A stretch of DNA of 64,000 bases from Halobacteriovorax sp. Its GTDB lineage: Bacteria > Bdellovibrionota > Bacteriovoracia > Bacteriovoracales > Bacteriovoracaceae. The stretch is from assembly GCA_020048985.1 (NCBI GenBank), contig JAIFLR010000021.1:1-64000 (forward strand), in the 5' to 3' direction. Below, piece by piece: positions 26,311-35,890 of the stretch. Below the pieces are notes generated by a model. That model had not been told where the DNA came from and searched no databases. It worked only from the letters and a program-made list of their open reading frames with translations. Within the stretch, counting starts at the first letter, position 1, and each line of letters starts with the position of its first letter. A program made the position numbers and the translations under genes.

Positions 26311-26622
26311 CTAATATCTTGGCACTTCGGGGTCAATCTCAAGTGACCAGAGGTCGATCCCACCTGCCAAAGAAAGGGCATCATAGCCATTATACTTGAG
26401 AAACTGAGTTGCATAAAGACTGCGAACACCGTGGTGGCAATAAACAATGAGGGGTTTCTTATCCCGAGGGAGTTCTTCATAACGCTTTTCCAATTCGTGC
26501 AAAGGGATATGAATCCCGCCCAAAGTGGATACCTCACGTTCATCGTCTCGGCGAACATCCAGGAAATTGAATTCCTTTTTCTGCTTAATCCAGTCTGCGA
26601 CTTTAGATGGGACTATTTCCAT
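26311..26622 (-). CDS. Single-domain rhodanese-like protein
   Basis: 103 residues, one rhodanese domain. FLDVRRDDER near residue 20 is the CH2A-like motif, and VYCHHGVRS carries the active-site Cys62 in a six-residue loop typical of GlpE-like sulfurtransferases. It should carry a persulfide. It overlaps cysE by 20 bases, which links it to cysteine and sulfur metabolism. Confidence 0.88.
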   Translation of the reverse strand: MEIVPSKVADWIKQKKEFNFLDVRRDDEREVSTLGGIHIPLHELEKRYEELPRDKKPLIVYCHHGVRSLYATQFLKYNGYDALSLAGGIDLWSLEIDPEVPRY

Positions 26623-27439
26623 CGGGGTTTCCTAGTGTATGGCCAGTTTCTAATTTATTAAACACAACACTTCCGGCCGCCGTACTCTGAGTAAGCCACA
26701 CGTTACCACCGATCACTGAGCCACGGCCAACAACCGTTTCCCCGCCGAGAATGATGGAGTTGGCATAAATAACGACGTCGTTTTCAATTGTAGGGTGACG
26801 CTTAATCGACTGCATTTTCTTTTTCACGCTCAGAGCACCTAAAGTCACCCCTTGATAGATTTTGACGTTTTTCCCTATGATAGAGGTCTCACCAATCACT
26901 ACACCAGTTCCATGATCGATGAAAAAACTCTCACCAATCTGGGCCCCTGGATGAATATCAATGCCGGTTTTTTCATGAGCATATTCGCTCATTAAGCGAG
27001 GCAGGAGGGGAACTTTTAATTTATTGAGGGCATGAGCAAAACGGTAAATGCAAACGGCATAAAAACCGGGATAGGTAATGATGACTTCTTCTTTGGAATA
27101 GGCGGCCGGGTCCCCCGCATAAGCGGCGTTAACATCCGAATCGAGCTTCAGGGCAATTTCAGGGAATGATTCAAAAAATTTCTCTACTCTGTCCGCACCA
27201 TCAGTTTTGAGGGACGGATCAAGAACAATGAGGGACTCGAAATAAGTATTAAAGCGGCGTTTAAGTTCTGCCAGTTGGGCCTCAGTACTTTCCAGGCCTC
27301 CAGCGCCCTTGCAGCCCCTTTGTGGAAAGAGAAGACAGATGAGTTCGTCAACTGATTGCCTCACTTGGGGGACATTCATCACGATTGTGGCGGCCTGAAA
27401 GCGTTCACGGTGTAAAAACTGGGCCAGGGTAGAAGACAT
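26603..27439 (-). CDS. cysE: Serine O-acetyltransferase
   Basis: 278 residues. The N-terminal helical region (1-150) is followed by a left-handed beta-helix of hexapeptide repeats. DIHPGAQIGESFFIDHGTGV and VIGETSIIGKNVKIYQGVTLG are diagnostic of serine acetyltransferase, with the catalytic Asp/His pair. It makes O-acetylserine from serine and acetyl-CoA, the substrate of the divergent cysteine synthase gene 49 bases away. A cysteine-rich patch near residue 40 (GCKG) is unusual. Confidence 0.92.
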   Translation of the reverse strand: MSSTLAQFLHRERFQAATIVMNVPQVRQSVDELICLLFPQRGCKGAGGLESTEAQLAELKRRFNTYFESLIVLDPSLKTDGADRVEKFFESFPEIALKLDSDVNAAYAGDPAAYSKEEVIITYPGFYAVCIYRFAHALNKLKVPLLPRLMSEYAHEKTGIDIHPGAQIGESFFIDHGTGVVIGETSIIGKNVKIYQGVTLGALSVKKKMQSIKRHPTIENDVVIYANSIILGGETVVGRGSVIGGNVWLTQSTAAGSVVFNKLETGHTLGNPDGNSPI

Positions 27440-27488
27440 GAGAGACCTTTTGGAGTATAAAGGGTTTACATCAAATTACCTCTAAGCC

Positions 27489-28535
27489 ATGGAAAATTCA
27501 ATGGATCTTAAAAACAAACTCAAATCGACTGGTCTCCTCCAAGTTATTGGAAATACACCCTTTCTCAAAGTTCAGTGCCTAAGTGAAATTACTGGGTCTG
27601 ACATTTTTATGAAGTGTGAGCATCTAAATCCGGGTGGGACAATTAAAGATCGTCCGGCGATGCACATGGTGGTTGAGGCCATCGCCAGTGGAGTATTGAA
27701 ACCGGGAATGACCATTGTTGAGGGTACTGCTGGAAATACCGGAATTGGCCTTGCTCTTGTTGGGCAGGCTTTGGGTTATAAAGTGATCGTTATTATGCCA
27801 AAGGGGATGGCGGTTGAGAAACATAAGGTGCTTAAACTTTATGGTGCTGAAATTGTCGAAACTGAAGCAGTTCCATTTTCTGATGATCGCCACTTTTTTA
27901 AAGTAGGTAAAAAAATCGGTCAGAGTTCTCCCAACTATTGGTGGGCCAACCAATTTGATAATCCGGATAACTATCTTTCACATTATCTTTATACCGGTCC
28001 AGAAATGTACAAAGACATGGAAGGAAAGCTTGATGCTGTGGTGGTTGCAGCAGGTTCTGGTGGAACAGCGGCAGGCGTATCGAAGTACATGAAAGAGCAA
28101 AATAAAAACATCAAAGTGATTGTACCTGATCCGATGGGAAGTGGTATTTGTAGCTTTTTTAAGACTGGAGAGTTCACTTCAGATCATGCGTACACCATGA
28201 CCGAAGGTGTAGGCATTACGCGCTTTCAGGATAACTTTAAACATATTTATCAAGATGAGTGTTTTACTATTGATGATCAAAAGCTCACAAGTCTGGCGAT
28301 GTATCTTCGTCAGAAAGAAGGCCTTGTGATGGGAATGTCTTCGATGTTGAATCTTGCAGGTGCCTTTAAAACGGCACTTAAAATGGGTCCAGGAAAGAGA
28401 ATCATGACTATCATGTGTGATGGTGGAGAGCGTGCCATTTCTAAAATGTATAATCCTGAATTCTTAAAAGAGAAGAATCTCGATGACACACTTTTACCAG
28501 AGAAAGAGATTGTTGCTTTATATCGAAACTTCTAA
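27489..28535 (+). CDS. Cysteine synthase family protein (PLP-dependent)
   Basis: 348 residues of the fold type II PLP superfamily. GNTPFLK near residue 21 and NPGGTIKDRPA (PLP lysine K53) mark the N-domain. EGTAGNTGIGLA near residue 84 is the substrate loop and GSGGTAAG the phosphate-binding loop. The EGTAGNTG form is typical of a variant group with fungal relatives rather than classical CysK. It converts O-acetylserine and sulfide to cysteine, matching divergent cysE. ATGs at 27489 and 27501 are both usable. Confidence 0.88.
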   Translation: MENSMDLKNKLKSTGLLQVIGNTPFLKVQCLSEITGSDIFMKCEHLNPGGTIKDRPAMHMVVEAIASGVLKPGMTIVEGTAGNTGIGLALVGQALGYKVIVIMPKGMAVEKHKVLKLYGAEIVETEAVPFSDDRHFFKVGKKIGQSSPNYWWANQFDNPDNYLSHYLYTGPEMYKDMEGKLDAVVVAAGSGGTAAGVSKYMKEQNKNIKVIVPDPMGSGICSFFKTGEFTSDHAYTMTEGVGITRFQDNFKHIYQDECFTIDDQKLTSLAMYLRQKEGLVMGMSSMLNLAGAFKTALKMGPGKRIMTIMCDGGERAISKMYNPEFLKEKNLDDTLLPEKEIVALYRNF

Positions 28536-28556
28536 AAAACACCGCGAAGGTATGAA

Positions 28557-31500
28557 ATGGAACTGAAAATCATTCTGTGTTTGTACTTTTTTATCATCTT
28601 CATTCTTTTGTTTTATACCCTCAGCTACATCGTGAGTTGCGTTTTGTTTTTGGTTACGCCAAAAGACAGCATGAATCATGATGATGTTTCCAGTAAGGGA
28701 AGCATCGCAGTTTTGATGCCCGCTTATAATGAGGGCGAGGCATTAATAGACTCTTTAAAAACATTGTTGTCGCAAGATTACTTAGGTCTGATTAATGTCT
28801 ATTTGCTAATTAAGGATAAGGACGACACATCTTATTCATTTGTTGAAATCTTTTTGAAAAGTCTTCCCCACACTGAAAATAGAAACATCCAGGTTTGTCT
28901 TACGGGAGAACAGGGGAAGAAAGAAAAAATAAATAAAATACTCCCAGATTTGACCGAAGATTTTGTCGCATTCTTGGACGCTGACCACCGAGCGGATAAT
29001 CAATGGCTTTCTTCTTCTGTCAATTTGACTGAGAGCGAAGGTCATGATGTCGTACAGTCGGTAAGACGTCCTCTTGCGATTTCTTCTTTCTTTCAGGTCT
29101 GGGATTCACTCCAAAATCATATCGGTAATGAAGTTTTTAATTCTCTCTATAGAAAATTAAAGTTAACGACATTTTTTACTGGAACAACATGCGTCTTTAA
29201 ATCATCAGCACTCAAAGGGCATATATTCCCAAGCTCCTTAACTGAGGACACCTTTTTGTCCTATCAGCTCATCTTGGCCGGAAAGAAAATTGGGTATAAT
29301 CCATATTTTGGCTCTTACGAGGAAGTGGCTCCCGATCTTTCAAGTTATATTGCAAGAAGAAGGCGTTGGAGTAACGGGCATAACCAGACTTTCTTTTCTC
29401 ATTTTAAGAAGATTTTGAAGCTAGAGAGTAATCGAGCTGGAAAAATGCAACTGCTCCTACATGGAGGGTATTATTTTCTACCAGTTCTGATCGTTGTTCT
29501 GACGAATATTGTAGGGGGGTATTTTTTCTTACAGTATACCGATAATATTCAAGTTTTATGTCTAGGTTTATCACTCTTCCTATCACTAAGTTTTGGCCTG
29601 TTAAGATTTAGCTCAATTAAGGATCTAATCTATGAATCGGTTGTTGGATTCATTGTTATCTTTCCATACATTAGTTTTGGCTCAGTATATATTTATAAAT
29701 TTGCTCAGAATGAAGTTTATTATCATGTTATTAGCTTCCCCTTTCGTGAACCATTGTTCTGGATAAACCTCGTCATGGTTTTGGCGCCAATGTTGGTTCT
29801 TGTTGCCGGAAGGAGACTGTATAAGCACCCATCTCTGGGAGTATTCTTCTCTCATCTCGTTTTTTATCCTTTTGTTCTTGTGGTGGATGTCTTTAGTGGG
29901 ACGTTAGGTTTTCTTGATCTCGTTTTGAATAATAAAAAGTGGGGTAAGGTTAACAGATATAACGTTGTTGATTCTTCAATCGTTCCTCAAAGTATTTCAG
30001 ACCATACAGATATTAAAAAGATAAGAGTCAGGAAGTTTTATGCCATTGTTCTTGCTCCAGTTTCTGTTCTTTTTGTTCTTCTCGCAAATGACTTTTTAGT
30101 TTTTCATAATTGTGGAGAACCAAAATATTTCTTCTCCGATTATATGTTTTTCGATCTGGCTCCCCCTTTTCGTTCGAAGCTTTTTTTAAGGCTTTCATCC
30201 CAAGACGAAGGGAAGTATCTCTTAAAAATAAGGAATGAAGTTGATGGCGAAATCAAGCATCCTGAGCGCAGTTTAAAACTTCTGGTGAATGGGAAAACTA
30301 TTTACAAGGGGGATCTTAGTGAGGAGACAACTTACGTTGAGTATACTGGCGAAATGGGGTGGGGCACTGAGGTTGTTACTTCTGAGGTTGAGGTCAATGG
30401 CTTTAGTTGCGTCCAGAAAAGAGAGTTTAGTAATTCAATAAAAGAGTTACGACAAGGGAAGTTATACGTTAATGGGGAGCCATTTTTAATTAAATGTATC
30501 ATCCCGTCTTTTAGTAGCTCAAAAGTGAATTTAAGTGTTGCAGATGGGCTAGCGCAAATAAAAAGAGCAGGCGCAAACTGTATTCGTGTCTACCATAGTC
30601 CAACCGATGAACTTATGGATGAGGCCCGTCGTAATCAATTATTAGTTATCTCTCAGCCAGATGAAACGACTTGGTCCAACATTAAAATGAGTAAAACCTC
30701 AAACATTAGACAACTCATGCACCATTATCAGGAGCATGTCGCTTTCACTGCCGGCAACCCATACATCTTTTTTGATCACCTCGGTAACGAGTTAGAGATT
30801 AACAGTGACGATGGGAGAAGTGTTTATAATATTTCCAAAGCGTTAGATAATATTCACAAAGAACCTTATTATCGCTATCCTATTTCTTATTCCACTTACA
30901 ATATTTATATCAAGTATCCTGTGGATATTCTTGCGATCAACATGCTGGATTCTGGTGATGTGTATTGGAAAGATGGTTTAAATCATATCAAAAGTTTAAA
31001 TATTCCATTTTACGCAAGCGAGTTTGGTGGGTTTGTAGCTTTCTTGGAACAGACGCCTACGTTTTTAAGAATTCACCGCTTGTATGAAAACTGGCAAACT
31101 CTTTTAGAGAATGGCTCACTTGGAGCAGCTTTTTTTCAATCCCACGATAATTGGGCGCAGCCTGTTCCGGTAGGGTACAACGATCCTTTCGATGATGAAA
31201 TGCCCGATGACTTGAGAGGTTTTTGGGATATTGATAACAAGCCCAAAGAAGAACTTAATCATTTGAGCACTATTTTATCTGATCTGGATTTTAGGTATTT
31301 GGGTGATAGGAAGTTGGAGTTTTCAAATCGCAGAAATTATCCGCTTGAAGATGTTCATTTGGATATTAATGGCGAAACTTCGGATATAGCAAAATTACTT
31401 CCAGGTCAGTCATCTGTTTTAGATTTAAAAGTTGAGAATCGGTTTTTAAATATCAAATCAAGCTATCTGAGTCATCGAGGTCTAAAAAACCACAATGAAT

Positions 31501-31934
31501 TTGTTTTTGATACAAATGCTGGAATGAGGCCACGTGCACTTGAATCCATCAATCTACAAGATGTAAGGCAGTTAATTAATAATTCTCATTGGGGTGATTT
31601 TTCAGAAAATAACGTGCATGGAGGTACAGTAATTTTACGATTAACTTTGCCTGAGAATTTGAGCGACAATTCTTTTTTAGTTTTAGGGGGAATTGGAGCG
31701 CAGAAAATTCGTCTAAGTAATATGAGTGGTGATAAGAACTTCGTCGTGAATGTTCATAATTATCGTGAGCAAATTTTTAGGATTAAAGATTTAAAACATG
31801 ATTTAGGAGACATTCGCGAATTCATTCTTGCGATAGACAGAGACCAGGTGAGGTATCTTGCCGAAAGTGATGGAAGAAATATTTCGATACCTTTAAACAA
31901 ACCGCTAATATATAATCCGGTTGCGCCGGATTAA
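28557..31934 (+). CDS. GT2 glycosyltransferase fused to a glycoside-hydrolase-like domain
   Basis: 1125 residues. Residues 1-30 are a membrane helix. A BcsA/NdvB-like processive GT2 domain follows: MPAYNEG near 53, FLDADHRAD near 140, TEDTFLSYQ near 229 and the processivity box RRRRWSNGH near 268. Membrane helices follow (about 300-390, 405-460, 495-515). From about 520 to the end the protein should be extracytoplasmic. It has a beta-sandwich, then a TIM-barrel-like GH2/GH5-type region beginning VNGEPFLIKC near 637, with possible catalytic glutamates in LGNELE near 740 and YASEFGG near 820. The predicted role is to make, export and trim or transfer a glycan in one polypeptide. The GH assignment is by motif only. 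Confidence 0.7.
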   Translation: MELKIILCLYFFIIFILLFYTLSYIVSCVLFLVTPKDSMNHDDVSSKGSIAVLMPAYNEGEALIDSLKTLLSQDYLGLINVYLLIKDKDDTSYSFVEIFLKSLPHTENRNIQVCLTGEQGKKEKINKILPDLTEDFVAFLDADHRADNQWLSSSVNLTESEGHDVVQSVRRPLAISSFFQVWDSLQNHIGNEVFNSLYRKLKLTTFFTGTTCVFKSSALKGHIFPSSLTEDTFLSYQLILAGKKIGYNPYFGSYEEVAPDLSSYIARRRRWSNGHNQTFFSHFKKILKLESNRAGKMQLLLHGGYYFLPVLIVVLTNIVGGYFFLQYTDNIQVLCLGLSLFLSLSFGLLRFSSIKDLIYESVVGFIVIFPYISFGSVYIYKFAQNEVYYHVISFPFREPLFWINLVMVLAPMLVLVAGRRLYKHPSLGVFFSHLVFYPFVLVVDVFSGTLGFLDLVLNNKKWGKVNRYNVVDSSIVPQSISDHTDIKKIRVRKFYAIVLAPVSVLFVLLANDFLVFHNCGEPKYFFSDYMFFDLAPPFRSKLFLRLSSQDEGKYLLKIRNEVDGEIKHPERSLKLLVNGKTIYKGDLSEETTYVEYTGEMGWGTEVVTSEVEVNGFSCVQKREFSNSIKELRQGKLYVNGEPFLIKCIIPSFSSSKVNLSVADGLAQIKRAGANCIRVYHSPTDELMDEARRNQLLVISQPDETTWSNIKMSKTSNIRQLMHHYQEHVAFTAGNPYIFFDHLGNELEINSDDGRSVYNISKALDNIHKEPYYRYPISYSTYNIYIKYPVDILAINMLDSGDVYWKDGLNHIKSLNIPFYASEFGGFVAFLEQTPTFLRIHRLYENWQTLLENGSLGAAFFQSHDNWAQPVPVGYNDPFDDEMPDDLRGFWDIDNKPKEELNHLSTILSDLDFRYLGDRKLEFSNRRNYPLEDVHLDINGETSDIAKLLPGQSSVLDLKVENRFLNIKSSYLSHRGLKNHNEFVFDTNAGMRPRALESINLQDVRQLINNSHWGDFSENNVHGGTVILRLTLPENLSDNSFLVLGGIGAQKIRLSNMSGDKNFVVNVHNYREQIFRIKDLKHDLGDIREFILAIDRDQVRYLAESDGRNISIPLNKPLIYNPVAPD

Positions 31935-32671
31935 AAGATCGAAGCAGTCATTTGGTATGTTTTCATCACTTTCTCAGTAGAAACGATCTTTCCATTTTCA
32001 TAAGTATCGATAAACGTGGGACTAGGAAGATTGTTTTTTAGGCAATATTCTGAATAAAAATCCCTGCGTAGCGGATGTTCTGGGCTGGTCAAATTATAAG
32101 TTTCTCCACTTAACTTGTTGTTGATGACAAATTTTGTGAAACCAACGCAGTCCTTAAGATGAATCAAATTAACAGGCAAATTACCACCGGCCAAATTCAA
32201 TTTACCACTAAGGAATTTTCCTGGATGTCTGTTTGGCCCAATTAGTCCTGCGAATCTGACAATGGTAAATTTCTCAAAGGTTTTAATCCATTCTTCTTCT
32301 TCCAAAAGGACCTTTGCATTTTCGGTTTCAGGCAGTGGGAGGACCAGTTCATCGACTACGCCTGTATTTTTTCCATAAACAGATGTGGAGCTGATAAAAA
32401 TAATGTGAGATTTTTTGTTCCACTTCCAACTTTTAAGCCAGTCCAACTGCCCTGGGAAGGGAGGGATATTTAAGACGATAGTATCTGCGGATAATAACTG
32501 CTCGGAGGGAAGATCAGTCAGTGTGAGTTTCTCGGCCTGGATGTTGTGACTTCTAAATGCCGTCACTTTTTCTTCGGAGCGAGTGGTGCCAGAAATTTCA
32601 TACTGAGTTTTTAGCTCTTCAGCAAGTGCCTCACCAAACCAGCCCAAGCCTATAATACTAACCCTGTTCAT
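31931..32671 (-). CDS. NAD(P)-dependent SDR/epimerase-like protein (YeeZ-like)
   Basis: 246 residues. SIIGLGWFGEALAEEL is the N-terminal Rossmann dinucleotide loop, SSTSVYG near residue 94 is the atypical-SDR Ser/Tyr region, and RFAGLIGPNRHP is a family motif. It is likely a cytoplasmic reductase or epimerase of unknown substrate. Overlaps the HprK-like gene by 14 bases and converges on the GT2-GH fusion gene with a 4-base overlap. Confidence 0.75.
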   Translation of the reverse strand: MNRVSIIGLGWFGEALAEELKTQYEISGTTRSEEKVTAFRSHNIQAEKLTLTDLPSEQLLSADTIVLNIPPFPGQLDWLKSWKWNKKSHIIFISSTSVYGKNTGVVDELVLPLPETENAKVLLEEEEWIKTFEKFTIVRFAGLIGPNRHPGKFLSGKLNLAGGNLPVNLIHLKDCVGFTKFVINNKLSGETYNLTSPEHPLRRDFYSEYCLKNNLPSPTFIDTYENGKIVSTEKVMKTYQMTASIF

Positions 32672-33698
32672 ACATTTGATCCAAGATCAGTTGAGCATTA
32701 TAAGCACGATCGGGGCCTATATAGAAATGATAACATTTGGACTTTCTGACCAACTGAAAAGCACAAATAGCTCTGATAAGGCCGTGATAAAAAAGCTTAA
32801 GAATATCAGTGAAATTAAAGTTTAAAAACATTTCAATAATTTGAGGAAGACCCACACCAGTAATCATGTGTTCGAACATGGGAGCAATCATTTTCCATTT
32901 TGGCACGGGTGTCAGAATAGACTGACCGTGGGAGAGTCTGTGGCCCGCAATCAGAAGTGTTTGATGTTTTGGCGCTTGAGGTTCTATACGGTTTTTTAAT
33001 TGAGATAAACCGGCCGTCCATTTAGGTGGAAATTGGGTGCGTACGAATTCAGTCCAGGCTAGTTTAGAGAGAGGCCCGTCTTCTGGTTTTACATCGACAC
33101 TGATTTTCGAAGGGAAAACATGCACATTTCCGGCGATATCAACTAGAGGCATATCATCAGAAATAATTTTGATTTCAGGGTTTTCCAGTAGGTGAGTGAG
33201 TAGAGTGCTCTTGCCACCTTTGGAGGGCAACATCACTAGCGCGTTGATTTTTCCAAGGGAAACCCCCAATGCATGAACTCTGCACAGACCTTTTTTGTCG
33301 AGTTCCTGGCCTAGAATCGAATGAATGGCGAGGAACGCGATTTCATAAAGCCTTTCCAGATCCAAAGAATAAATCCTGATGGATTCTTCCTGTTTATCCC
33401 AGATGGTTAGGGCCTGACCTCGGTAATCAATGTAGCGTCTTGGTCCAATTCGATAAATGCTGCACGTCTCAAGGATTTTTACCGCCACCATTGATGGGAG
33501 TTCAGGCGGAGTCTCACGGAATATCTCAACTGTTGTCTGAACGGACTGGGCTTCTTCCTGCACAAAAAAATGAAATTCTTCACGCAATTTTGTTAAGGTC
33601 GCCTCTTCATTGCTAGTGACAAGAATGATATGATCATGAAAGTTTAAGTATAGCTGCAAACGAAGGATCCTTGTGGTTTCATTCAGTGTCTTAATCAT
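32658..33698 (-). CDS. HPr kinase-like ATP-binding protein
   Basis: 346 residues. The C-terminal half resembles the HprK/P P-loop kinase fold. VHALGVSLGKINALVM is followed by P-loop PSKGGKST near residue 163, and SDDMPLVD near residue 190 is the HprK-type Asp-Asp motif. The P-loop is PSKGGKS rather than GxSGxGKS. Such HprK-like proteins occur in capsule and lasso-peptide clusters, where some phosphorylate peptides. The annotated ATG overlaps the divergent GT2 gene by 26 bases. A TTG at 33659 would avoid the overlap. Confidence 0.65.
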   Translation of the reverse strand: MIKTLNETTRILRLQLYLNFHDHIILVTSNEEATLTKLREEFHFFVQEEAQSVQTTVEIFRETPPELPSMVAVKILETCSIYRIGPRRYIDYRGQALTIWDKQEESIRIYSLDLERLYEIAFLAIHSILGQELDKKGLCRVHALGVSLGKINALVMLPSKGGKSTLLTHLLENPEIKIISDDMPLVDIAGNVHVFPSKISVDVKPEDGPLSKLAWTEFVRTQFPPKWTAGLSQLKNRIEPQAPKHQTLLIAGHRLSHGQSILTPVPKWKMIAPMFEHMITGVGLPQIIEMFLNFNFTDILKLFYHGLIRAICAFQLVRKSKCYHFYIGPDRAYNAQLILDQMYEQG

Positions 33699-34647
33699 AA
33701 CTCATGGTCGTGAAGAACTGCTATTGAAATGTCTTGATTCGTTGCGCCCTCAGGTTGAAAAATGGCAACTTATCATTGTCGCCAATGGGCTTCCGGTATC
33801 GGAGAAAGTTCTGACCCTGGCCCACTCTCTGACTTCTGAAGTCGATATTTTGCAGCTAGAAGCAAAAGAGAATCCTGGAAAATCTCGCAATGAGGGAATC
33901 AAGCTCGCTCGCCATGAATGGGTTTACTTCATAGATGACGATGCCTACGTTTATCCGCGCTATTTTGAAACCGTCATGCCTATCTTGGGTCAATCACGCA
34001 TTGACGTCCTGGGGGGCCCGGATTCCCCCGCAAAAGGCATGGATCATTTTTCAGAAGCCCTTGCGATAACTCTTGCTTCTCCCTTTTGTACCGGACAAAC
34101 ATTTAACCGGCACAACAAAAAAGGCAAGGAGTTGATTTCGGCAAACGAGGAAATTCTTACGTCGTGCAACCTTTGGGTCCGAACCCAGCTGCTCAGAGAA
34201 GTACAATTCCCGGAAGATTATTTAAGGACGGAAGAGACGGCCTTGCTGCTTGATCTACAGAAAAAAGGTGCCCGGATGTTTTATCACCCGGCACTTGTAG
34301 TGGCCCATCACCGCAGAAAAGATCTCGCTAGTTTATTGCGGCCTACTTTTCAGGCCGGATACTACCGCTCAAAAGTGTTGAAAGATAAGTCCGTTAGAGG
34401 CGGTGCCCTCTTTTGGTTGCCTTCATTATTTGTAGTCCTCCATTTTTTGATTTTTATTTCACCAGCATTTTTCTTAGTGCTTGCCAGAATCTATGTCGGT
34501 CTTATCGTGATGATGAGTTTAAATCTCGCGGCGAGAAGACAAAAGATTGGCCTTTTCGGCACAATAGCGATGCTGCACTATTTTATCGTCTTTGTGTATG
34601 GGCTGGGCTTTCTCTCTCACCGGTTAGGTTTTCGTGCAAATAAATAA
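33673..34647 (+). CDS. Glycosyltransferase family 2 with C-terminal membrane helices
   Basis: 324 residues from GTG. FSVLIITHGREELLLKCLDSL is a classic GT-A N-terminus, YFIDDDAYVYP near residue 94 supplies the metal-binding acidic motif, and FPEDYLRTEETALL near residue 180 is the ED motif. Two or three hydrophobic helices at about 250-310 anchor it in the membrane. Overlaps the signal-peptidase-like gene by 14 bases, so the two are coupled. Confidence 0.82.
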   Translation: MVSFSVLIITHGREELLLKCLDSLRPQVEKWQLIIVANGLPVSEKVLTLAHSLTSEVDILQLEAKENPGKSRNEGIKLARHEWVYFIDDDAYVYPRYFETVMPILGQSRIDVLGGPDSPAKGMDHFSEALAITLASPFCTGQTFNRHNKKGKELISANEEILTSCNLWVRTQLLREVQFPEDYLRTEETALLLDLQKKGARMFYHPALVVAHHRRKDLASLLRPTFQAGYYRSKVLKDKSVRGGALFWLPSLFVVLHFLIFISPAFFLVLARIYVGLIVMMSLNLAARRQKIGLFGTIAMLHYFIVFVYGLGFLSHRLGFRANK

Positions 34648-34981
34648 AGAAACAAAAGAGAAGATTCTTACCCTGCCTTTTTTTAAAGGAAGAATTGTTT
34701 CGGGATCTATGGTTCCCGTTATCAATATTGGTGAGGAAATTACGGTCGAAGTGAAATCCAGAAAATTAAAGCGATTTGATATTATTGTTTTTTGGCGAGA
34801 TGAAATGCTGATCTGCCATTATCTTTGGAACATCAACCGTTTCATCGAACCCATCCTTCTGCAGACTCGCAACATTCGGGGTGGCAAGGATTATCCTATC
34901 AAAGAAGAAGACTACATCGGGAAAGTTTTATCCCATAAACTTAGCCTCTTCAGGAAGCTGAAAATTTTATTAACTCAGTAG
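34634..34981 (+). CDS. Signal peptidase I (S26)-like protein, short
   Basis: 115 residues from GTG. VSGSMVPVINIG near residue 22 matches the catalytic Ser box of S26/LexA-like peptidases (SGSMxPxI), and KRFDIIVFW matches box C. At the general-base position it has ICHYLW, resembling the Ser-His arrangement of Sec11/SipW types rather than Ser-Lys. No transmembrane helix is seen. It may process a peptide or protein linked to this island, for example at the GT2/HprK-like locus. Converges with the next gene. Confidence 0.6.
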   Translation: MQINKETKEKILTLPFFKGRIVSGSMVPVINIGEEITVEVKSRKLKRFDIIVFWRDEMLICHYLWNINRFIEPILLQTRNIRGGKDYPIKEEDYIGKVLSHKLSLFRKLKILLTQ

Positions 34982-35890
34982 GGCGTGGAAGACGGGATCG
35001 AAAGCGTAATCTCTGGTTGCAGCGGCCTTCTTGTAGAATATCATTTCAGGGAAAATAGATTCTACTTTTGGAAGATGGGAAAATTGAATTTTGTGATTAA
35101 AACTTAAGTCGATTTCAAACACCTGGTCATTATTTTTGTTTCCGCTAAAGGTCTCAACAGTTGCTCCGCGGGCAGCTACATAATGATTAACAAAACTATC
35201 AGTGATCACCAGTTTATTGGCAGTTAAATCAATGCAATAAGTATCCTGCCACGAGCGAGTGTCCATAAATTCGCGGTAGGATAAAAAATTTATCTTCTTG
35301 TCAGGGGTTTCGTTTTTGATGGTTTCAACGACTTCATAGCCTGCATACGATTCTTTCCACGACAAACCAAACGGATCTCGCCTATGGGGGAGAAAAAGAT
35401 AGACCTCGCAAGTTGAAGAGGCTTGGGACAATATTTTTAAATGATCTTTAACCACTGCTAGTGGATTTAAAGTTTGATCACTCATTAGTCCCACGATGAC
35501 GACTCGTTTTGCCTCAGACATTTTGATTTGTTTATTCTGCCCCACATGCCAGGTTGAAAACTGGTTTTTCAGATGTTCAGGAACCAATCGTGCCAAGTCG
35601 GGGTGGATAAAAAAGTGTGTTTTTAATTTAGGAATTATTTGAAAGTTTTTTAGAAGGAAAGAACCAAAAGCTGCAGAACCATCCCTGACAGTTACCGCGG
35701 AAAATTTATTTAAATATTCCGCATTTGTTACACGGGAAAGAAAGGCCGGATTTAATTCATGGAAGTAATCTAAACCCAAGGGAAATAATTCACCAAAAAC
35801 CTGGCCAACTTCCTGCGAGGAAGCCCGGTAGAACTGACATTTTGCCAGAGTGTTCGCACTCTTATATTGGGATTTAATTTTTTCTAACAT
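34970..35890 (-). CDS. Protein of unknown family in glycan island
   Basis: 306 residues, soluble, no signal peptide. KRVVIVGLMSDQTLN near residue 128 and CEVYLFLPHRRDPFG near residue 160 look like Rossmann-type strands, and DTYCIDLTANKLVITDSFVNHYVAARG looks like the final donor-site region seen in some glycosyltransferase-like proteins. I do not recognise a family. It overlaps the upstream GT4 gene by 17 bases, so the two form an operon. Confidence 0.6.
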   Translation of the reverse strand: MLEKIKSQYKSANTLAKCQFYRASSQEVGQVFGELFPLGLDYFHELNPAFLSRVTNAEYLNKFSAVTVRDGSAAFGSFLLKNFQIIPKLKTHFFIHPDLARLVPEHLKNQFSTWHVGQNKQIKMSEAKRVVIVGLMSDQTLNPLAVVKDHLKILSQASSTCEVYLFLPHRRDPFGLSWKESYAGYEVVETIKNETPDKKINFLSYREFMDTRSWQDTYCIDLTANKLVITDSFVNHYVAARGATVETFSGNKNNDQVFEIDLSFNHKIQFSHLPKVESIFPEMIFYKKAAATRDYAFDPVFHALLS

